Assembly (NCBI GenBank): GCA_023443705.1
Contig: JAEZTD010000285.1
Coordinates: 1-8,380 of the forward strand
Length of the DNA: 8,380 nt
Source: Bacillota bacterium
GTDB lineage: Bacteria; Bacillota; Clostridia; Christensenellales; Aristaeellaceae
Direction: 5' to 3'
Shown here piece by piece: positions 5,521 to 8,380 of this stretch; position 1 is the first letter of the stretch; each line of letters starts with the position of its first letter. The notes beneath the pieces are model-generated. The model saw only the letters and a program-made list of their open reading frames with translations, had not been told where the DNA came from and made no database searches. Position numbers and translations under genes: made by a program.

Positions 5521-5550
5521 CCAAAAAGGCACCCGCCAACGGCGGATGCC
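5521..5550 (-). terminator. rho-independent terminator of infC-rpmI-rplT
   Basis: On the minus strand a 10-bp stem GGCATCCGCC/GGCGGGTGCC (5550-5541 with 5537-5528, one U·G pair) with a GTT loop is followed by TTTTTGG. It begins 17 bp after the rplT stop codon. Confidence 0.9.
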
Positions 5551-5566
5551 TTAGAACCCGGTTTGA

Positions 5567-5926
5567 TTACTTGCCAAGGGCAGCCTTCGCGGTATCGCAC
5601 AGCTTCGCGAAGCCGGCCGCATCGTGGATCGCCAGATCGGACAGGATCTTGCGGTTGACCACAACGCCGCTCTTCTTGAGGCCGTCGATCATGCGGGAAT
5701 AGCTCAGGCCGTTGACGCGGGCGCCCGCGTTGATGCGCGCGATCCACAGGCGGCGGAAGTCGCGCTTCTTGAGCTTACGGCCGATGTACGCATAGCGCAG
5801 GGAGCGGCGAACCTGCTCGCTGGCGGCGCGGTACTGCTTGGAACGGGCGCCGAAGTAGCCCTTCGACAGCCGGAACACTTTGCGACGTTTCTTCAGGGCG
5901 TTGACAGCCCTCTTTACTCTAGCCAT
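5567..5926 (-). CDS. rplT: 50S ribosomal protein L20
   Basis: Binds 23S rRNA early in large-subunit assembly and, in B. subtilis and E. coli, also represses its own operon by binding the infC or rpmI mRNA. The 119-residue length is normal. The family start MARVKRAVNALKKRRKVF, the basic helix GYFGARSKQYRAASEQV, and RDFRRLWIARINAGAR with GLSYSRMIDGL are all present. The RNA-mimic-binding C-terminal half is complete. AAGGAGG lies 9 nt before the ATG, and only 14 bp separate it from rpmI. It is the last gene of the operon, followed by a strong terminator. Confidence 0.98.
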   Translation of the reverse strand: MARVKRAVNALKKRRKVFRLSKGYFGARSKQYRAASEQVRRSLRYAYIGRKLKKRDFRRLWIARINAGARVNGLSYSRMIDGLKKSGVVVNRKILSDLAIHDAAGFAKLCDTAKAALGK

Positions 5927-5940
5927 TTGGATTCGCCTCC

Positions 5941-6138
5941 TTACTTATACGGAATGAGTTTTTTCATGACCTTGGCTTCGCCGCCGAACACCAGGGCAGC
6001 CTTGCGCAGGTTGCGCGTGCGCTTGGTGGGTTTCTTGGTCAGGATATGGCGCTTGAACGCCTGCGAACGCTTGATCTTGCCGGACTTCGTCAGCTTGAAG
6101 CGCTTCGCTGCGCCGCGGTGGGTCTTCTGCTTGGGCAT
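5941..6138 (-). CDS. rpmI: 50S ribosomal protein L35
   Basis: Small basic component of the large ribosomal subunit. The 65 residues open with MPKQKTHRGAAKRFKLTKSGKIKRSQA and continue with HILTKKPTKRTRNLRKA, the standard L35 pattern, and the length is typical. GGAGGAG lies 5 nt before the ATG at 6138. It is the middle gene of infC-rpmI-rplT, 48 bp after infC and 14 bp before rplT, so it should be cotranscribed and share L20 feedback control. Confidence 0.98.
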   Translation of the reverse strand: MPKQKTHRGAAKRFKLTKSGKIKRSQAFKRHILTKKPTKRTRNLRKAALVFGGEAKVMKKLIPYK

Positions 6139-6186
6139 GGGAACTCCTCCTCTCGTTCAGTGCATCATTTCGCGGAATAACTTGTG

Positions 6187-6708
6187 TTAATCCGTAACGC
6201 GCGGGGCAAGGATCATGATCATATTGCGCCCTTCGAGCATCGGCTGACGCTCGATGATGGCGTGCTCCTTGATCCGCTCGGCGAAACTCCTCATCACCTG
6301 AAGGCCGATTTCCGAATGGGTGATCTGGCGGCCACGGAAACGGATGTTTACCTTGACCTTGTCACCTTCCTGAAGGAACTTCACCGCGTTTCGGAACTTG
6401 ACGTCGACGTCGTGGTCCTCGATGGTCGCGGAGAGGCGAACCTCCTTGATGGTGATGACCTTTTGATTCTTGCGAATCTCACGTTCACGCTTGGACTGTT
6501 CAAAGCGGTATTTGCCGTAATCCATCAGCTTGCACACCGGCGGCTTGCCCTGCGGCGCAATCTTGACCAGATCGAGCTGGCGTTCTTCAGCGAGCTCCAT
6601 TGCCTGCCGGGTCAGCATTACGCCAAGCATTTCGCCGTTCTGATCGATCAAACGTACCTCGCGGTCGCGGATCTCCTCATTAATCATCAGATCGTTGTTG
6701 ATACCCAT
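6187..6708 (-). CDS. infC: translation initiation factor IF-3
   Basis: Binds the 30S subunit, prevents premature 50S joining and checks start codon and initiator tRNA. The N domain (about residues 8-80) contains INEEIRDREVRLIDQNGEMLG and the KPPVCKLMDYGKYRFEQSKRERE linker region. The C domain (about 85-172) contains KEVRLSATIEDHDVDVKFRN, VKVNIRFRGRQITH and the terminal MILAPR. From the ATG at 6708 the product is 173 residues, normal for the family. That ATG is only 3 nt after GGAGG, too close for good initiation; the in-frame ATC at 6702 is 9 nt away and gives 171 residues. IF-3 genes commonly use AUU or AUC starts as self-control, so the real start may be 6702. The ATG at 6789 would need leader sequence to be coding and is unlikely. 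Confidence 0.96.
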   Translation of the reverse strand: MGINNDLMINEEIRDREVRLIDQNGEMLGVMLTRQAMELAEERQLDLVKIAPQGKPPVCKLMDYGKYRFEQSKREREIRKNQKVITIKEVRLSATIEDHDVDVKFRNAVKFLQEGDKVKVNIRFRGRQITHSEIGLQVMRSFAERIKEHAIIERQPMLEGRNMIMILAPRVTD

Positions 6709-6843
6709 GCACCTCCCAAATCGGTTCAAAGTAAAAATGAAGCGGGCCTTCGCAAAAGCAAACGCCCGCACACAAAACAATTGTTCCATGCAAACCCGCG
6801 CTGGCGTTGCCGCCGGGTGAGAAGCGAGCGCTTCTGCTTTATC
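6709..6843 (-). promoter_or_regulatory. infC-rpmI-rplT mRNA leader, candidate L20-type leader
   Basis: About 135 nt lie between the predicted transcription start and infC. In order, the RNA can form AGAAGC/GCTTCT (6835-6830 with 6825-6820), a second imperfect stem ACCCG/CGGGT (6818-6814 with 6798-6794) with an inner GGC/GCC pair, and the terminator hairpin at 6742-6769. Position, length and final terminator match the L20-responsive attenuating leader known ahead of infC in B. subtilis and other Firmicutes. The L20 binding fold itself was not verified. Confidence 0.55.
6730..6769 (-). terminator. attenuator (intrinsic terminator) in the infC leader
   Basis: On the minus strand a 12-position stem pairs 6769-6758 with 6753-6742 (one mismatch, one G·U, loop TTTT). 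It is followed by TTCATTTTTAC. It lies 22 bp before the infC ribosome binding site and downstream of the infC promoter, so read-through must be controlled for the operon to be expressed. The bases at 6790-6799 repeat its 5' arm with two bases missing and could compete for the 3' arm. Confidence 0.7.
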
Positions 6844-6849
6844 AAAAGT

Positions 6850-6878
6850 ATTGTATCATGCGCGGGCGCCCTCGTCAA
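6850..6878 (-). promoter_or_regulatory. strong SigA-type promoter of the infC operon
   Basis: On the minus strand, -35 TTGACG (6878-6873), a 17-bp spacer and -10 TACAAT (6855-6850), near consensus as expected for a translation operon. The start is near 6843. It is back to back with the sfsA promoter, with 57 bp between the two -35 elements and nothing recognisable in that gap (6879-6935). Confidence 0.87.
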
Positions 6879-6935
6879 TGAAGAACTTAAAAATTTACAG
6901 CGCATAAAGGTGGAGGGTGCGTGAAGTCAGGCGTA

Positions 6936-6963
6936 TTGACTTTGGCCCGCCGCTTGATACAAT
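6936..6963 (+). promoter_or_regulatory. promoter of sfsA-thpR
   Basis: -35 TTGACT (6936-6941), a 16-bp spacer and -10 TACAAT (6958-6963). The start falls near 6970, leaving a leader of about 15 nt that consists of little more than the GGAGG ribosome binding site. Confidence 0.8.
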
Positions 6964-6984
6964 AAAGGAAACTGGAGGTGTGCG

Positions 6985-7665
6985 ATGGTCTATCGTGATG
7001 TCTGCAAGGCGGTTTTTATCGAGCGGATCAACCGTTTTGTAGCGCGGGTTGAGGTGGATGGACAGGACGAACTGTGCCACGTCAAGAACACGGGCAGGTG
7101 CCGGGAACTGTTCATCCCCGGCGCTTCATGCCATGTTCAAAGGTTTACTCCGGGACAACGAAAGACAGCGCTCGATCTCATCGCCGTTTGGAAGGGCGAG
7201 CGCCTTGTCAACGTGGACAGCCAGGCACCCAACCGGGTGTTCCGGGAGTGGGTCGGGGGCGGCGGCTTTTTGCCGGGCGCTGCGCGCGTTCGTCCGGAGT
7301 TTACGTACCGAAATTCCCGGCTTGACTTTCTGATCGAGTCAAACGGGCGCAGGGCGCTGGTGGAGGTCAAGGGCGTGACGTTGGAGGAGGGTGGAATCGC
7401 GCTGTTCCCGGACGCACCCACCGAGCGGGGTGTGAAGCACCTGCGCGAATTGGCGGCGTGCCGCGAAGATGGATTCGACGCCCACGTGGTGTTTGTAATC
7501 CAGATGGCGGGCGTGGATTTCTTTGCGCCCAACGCCCGGACGCACCCGGCGTTTGCCGAGGCGCTCGGCGCGGCCCGGGCGGCGGGGGTCGGCGTGCATG
7601 CCGTCGATTGCGCCGTGACGCCAAACAGTCTGACAATCAAATCCGCTGTGGAGGTGCGGCTGTGA
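6985..7665 (+). CDS. sfsA: SfsA-family DNA/RNA nuclease
   Basis: SfsA was first reported in E. coli as affecting maltose genes; the family has an N-terminal OB-fold-like domain and a PD-(D/E)XK nuclease domain that can cut nucleic acid. The 226-residue length is typical. The N-terminal part holds HVKNTGRCRELFIPG (32-46). The catalytic core shows Asp114 in SRLDFLIESN and the Glu127-x-Lys129 pair in ALVEVKGVTL, followed by the family block FPDAPTERGVKHLREL (141-156). GGAGG lies 6 nt before the ATG. The stop codon overlaps the GTG start of thpR by 4 bp, so the two are translationally coupled. Physiological substrate is unknown; the sugar-fermentation name should not be read as function. Confidence 0.95.
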   Translation: MVYRDVCKAVFIERINRFVARVEVDGQDELCHVKNTGRCRELFIPGASCHVQRFTPGQRKTALDLIAVWKGERLVNVDSQAPNRVFREWVGGGGFLPGAARVRPEFTYRNSRLDFLIESNGRRALVEVKGVTLEEGGIALFPDAPTERGVKHLRELAACREDGFDAHVVFVIQMAGVDFFAPNARTHPAFAEALGAARAAGVGVHAVDCAVTPNSLTIKSAVEVRL

Positions 7666-8168
7666 GGCTCTTCATCGCTTTCTGTTTTGATGAACGGACA
7701 AAGGACGCGCTTACGGCCGTCCAGCGCCGGCTTTCTGATTGCACTTCAGGCAGATTCACCGAAAGGGAGAACCTGCACCTGACGCTCGCGTTTCTCGGCG
7801 AGGTGGGGGACGACGCCGCGGCGAGGCGCACCATTGACGAGCGCTTTTGTGCGCCCGTTCGGCTGGAGTTTGACCGCATAGGAACCTTCCGGCGCGATTT
7901 GTACTGGGTGGGCGTGAAGCCCGACCCCATCCTGGACGCTCTGTATGCCGGGCTCGTCGCCGATCTCAGGCGCGCGGGGCTTTCCGGGGACTGGCATGAG
8001 AGGCTGACGCCCCACATCACGCTGGGGCGGGAGGTTCGGGTGCGCGAACAGCCCGATCTCGCCTTTGAGCCCTTCGCGATGACTGCCCGCCGCTTGAGCC
8101 TGATGAAGTCCGAGCGGATCGCGGGGCGGCTGACCTATACGGAAATTTACGGAAAGAGCGCCCAATAG
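7662..8168 (+). CDS. thpR: RNA 2',3'-cyclic phosphodiesterase (LigT/2H family)
   Basis: Hydrolyses 2',3'-cyclic phosphate ends of RNA to 2'-phosphate; E. coli ThpR (LigT) can also join tRNA halves in vitro. The 168-residue length is normal for the 2H phosphoesterase superfamily. Both catalytic HxTx motifs are present: HLTL (39-42, in NLHLTLAFLGE) and HITL (118-121, in TPHITLGRE). The N-terminal MRLFIAFCFDERTKDAL is the usual family start. I chose the GTG at 7662 because GGAGG lies 7 nt upstream and the product then begins exactly where the family does; the frame stays open upstream only within sfsA. The GTGA overlap with sfsA implies coupled translation. No clear terminator follows before the next promoter at 8201. 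Confidence 0.93.
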   Translation: MRLFIAFCFDERTKDALTAVQRRLSDCTSGRFTERENLHLTLAFLGEVGDDAAARRTIDERFCAPVRLEFDRIGTFRRDLYWVGVKPDPILDALYAGLVADLRRAGLSGDWHERLTPHITLGREVRVREQPDLAFEPFAMTARRLSLMKSERIAGRLTYTEIYGKSAQ

Positions 8169-8200
8169 ACACTCACGAAATATTGTTCACGCCGGAACCC

Positions 8201-8229
8201 TTGACAGCGCCGTGGAATATTAGTATATT
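8201..8229 (+). promoter_or_regulatory. promoter of the 4Fe-4S protein gene
   Basis: Perfect -35 TTGACA (8201-8206), a 17-bp spacer and -10 TATATT (8224-8229). The start is near 8236, inside a palindromic operator (8224-8245), about 25 nt before the ATG. Confidence 0.82.
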
Positions 8230-8245
8230 AGAATTGTCTAATATA
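8224..8245. promoter_or_regulatory. 22-bp palindromic operator over the -10 and start site
   Basis: Nine-base arms TATATTAGA and TCTAATATA flank a 4-bp centre (ATTG). The left arm is the -10 element itself. A third half-site, ATATTAG at 8217-8223, repeats 8225-8231 in direct orientation 8 bp upstream. Symmetry, AT-rich arms and placement over the promoter fit a dimeric winged-helix repressor such as a MarR-type protein, but the regulator is not in the window and I cannot name it. Confidence 0.65.
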
Positions 8246-8260
8246 AAAAGGCGGTGCGCG

Positions 8261-8380
8261 ATGGGAATTTTGAGGAAGAAGGCGATTGTTTTAGACGGGT
8301 GCGTGGCGTGCGGCTGCTGCGAGAAGAGCTGCCCGCTGGGCGCGATCCGGGTACACAAGGGGCTGTACGCGGTGGTGGAC
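8261..8380 (+). CDS. 4Fe-4S ferredoxin-type protein, N-terminal part
   Basis: Only the first 40 codons are in the window; the frame is open to the right edge. Residues 14-25 carry CxxCxxCxxxCP (Cys14, Cys17, Cys20 and Cys24, with an extra Cys19), the binding pattern for one 4Fe-4S cluster. The stretch after it, GAIRVHKGLYAVVD, resembles the linker of small two-cluster ferredoxins, where a second motif normally follows, so a short soluble electron carrier is most likely. A larger protein with an N-terminal ferredoxin domain is not excluded. AAGGCGG lies 6 nt before the ATG. A strong promoter overlapped by a palindrome indicates regulated expression, perhaps redox- or stress-responsive. The partner proteins are outside the window. 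Confidence 0.8.
   Translation, partial: MGILRKKAIVLDGCVACGCCEKSCPLGAIRVHKGLYAVVD

Noticed and set aside
6709..6789. N-terminal extension of IF-3 from the ATG at 6789
   Set aside because: The extension covers the attenuator hairpin and its translation does not resemble IF-3; no ribosome binding site at that ATG.
7458..7661. Upstream in-frame extension of thpR inside sfsA
   Set aside because: It is an alternative-frame reading of sfsA; the GTG at 7662 with its own GGAGG matches the family N terminus.
1..8380. CRISPR array, tRNA/rRNA genes, insertion sequences, phage or plasmid genes
   Set aside because: I scanned for direct repeats with spacers, tRNA T-arm patterns and transposase or integrase motifs and saw none; base composition appears even across the window.

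Overview
The window looks like ordinary chromosomal DNA from a GC-rich (about 60% by eye) anaerobic Firmicute, most likely a Clostridia-class gut-type organism. The reasons are strong AGGAGG-type ribosome binding sites at most genes, near-consensus SigA promoters, the infC-rpmI-rplT operon with a hairpin-rich leader, a PurA of the type I associate with Clostridia, a chromosomal TraX-family gene, and a bacterial-ferredoxin-like gene at the right edge. The genus cannot be fixed from this alone. I see no transposase, integrase, phage gene, CRISPR array, tRNA or rRNA.

Layout from left to right. Bases 1-186 hold no gene but four consecutive strong hairpins, the last a plus-strand terminator. Then, on the minus strand: mntP (manganese efflux) with its own promoter; purB and purA (the two-step IMP to AMP branch, with PurB also acting earlier in purine synthesis), read from a promoter upstream of purA; a 72-residue single-pass membrane protein of unknown function; and a TraX-family membrane protein. 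Bases 5264-5550 hold a hairpin-rich 230 bp stretch between two almost identical terminators. Next is the translation operon infC-rpmI-rplT (IF-3, L35, L20), whose roughly 135-nt leader ends in an intrinsic terminator and so looks like an L20-type attenuator. From 6936 the plus strand carries sfsA and thpR, overlapping by 4 bp, then a separate promoter with a 22-bp palindromic operator and the first 40 codons of a 4Fe-4S ferredoxin-like protein that runs off the window.

The protein-coding content is housekeeping, and I found no wholly new multi-gene system. The points most worth a second look are regulatory or structural. They are the infC leader with a duplicated terminator arm and a probable non-AUG (AUC) start; the two unexplained hairpin clusters (1-172 and 5293-5520); the palindromic operator at the ferredoxin gene; possible paired PurR boxes in the purA leader; a PurB that resembles animal ADSL more than the B. 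subtilis enzyme; and the sfsA-thpR pairing, which also occurs in E. coli. All motif and family calls were made by eye, without database searches.
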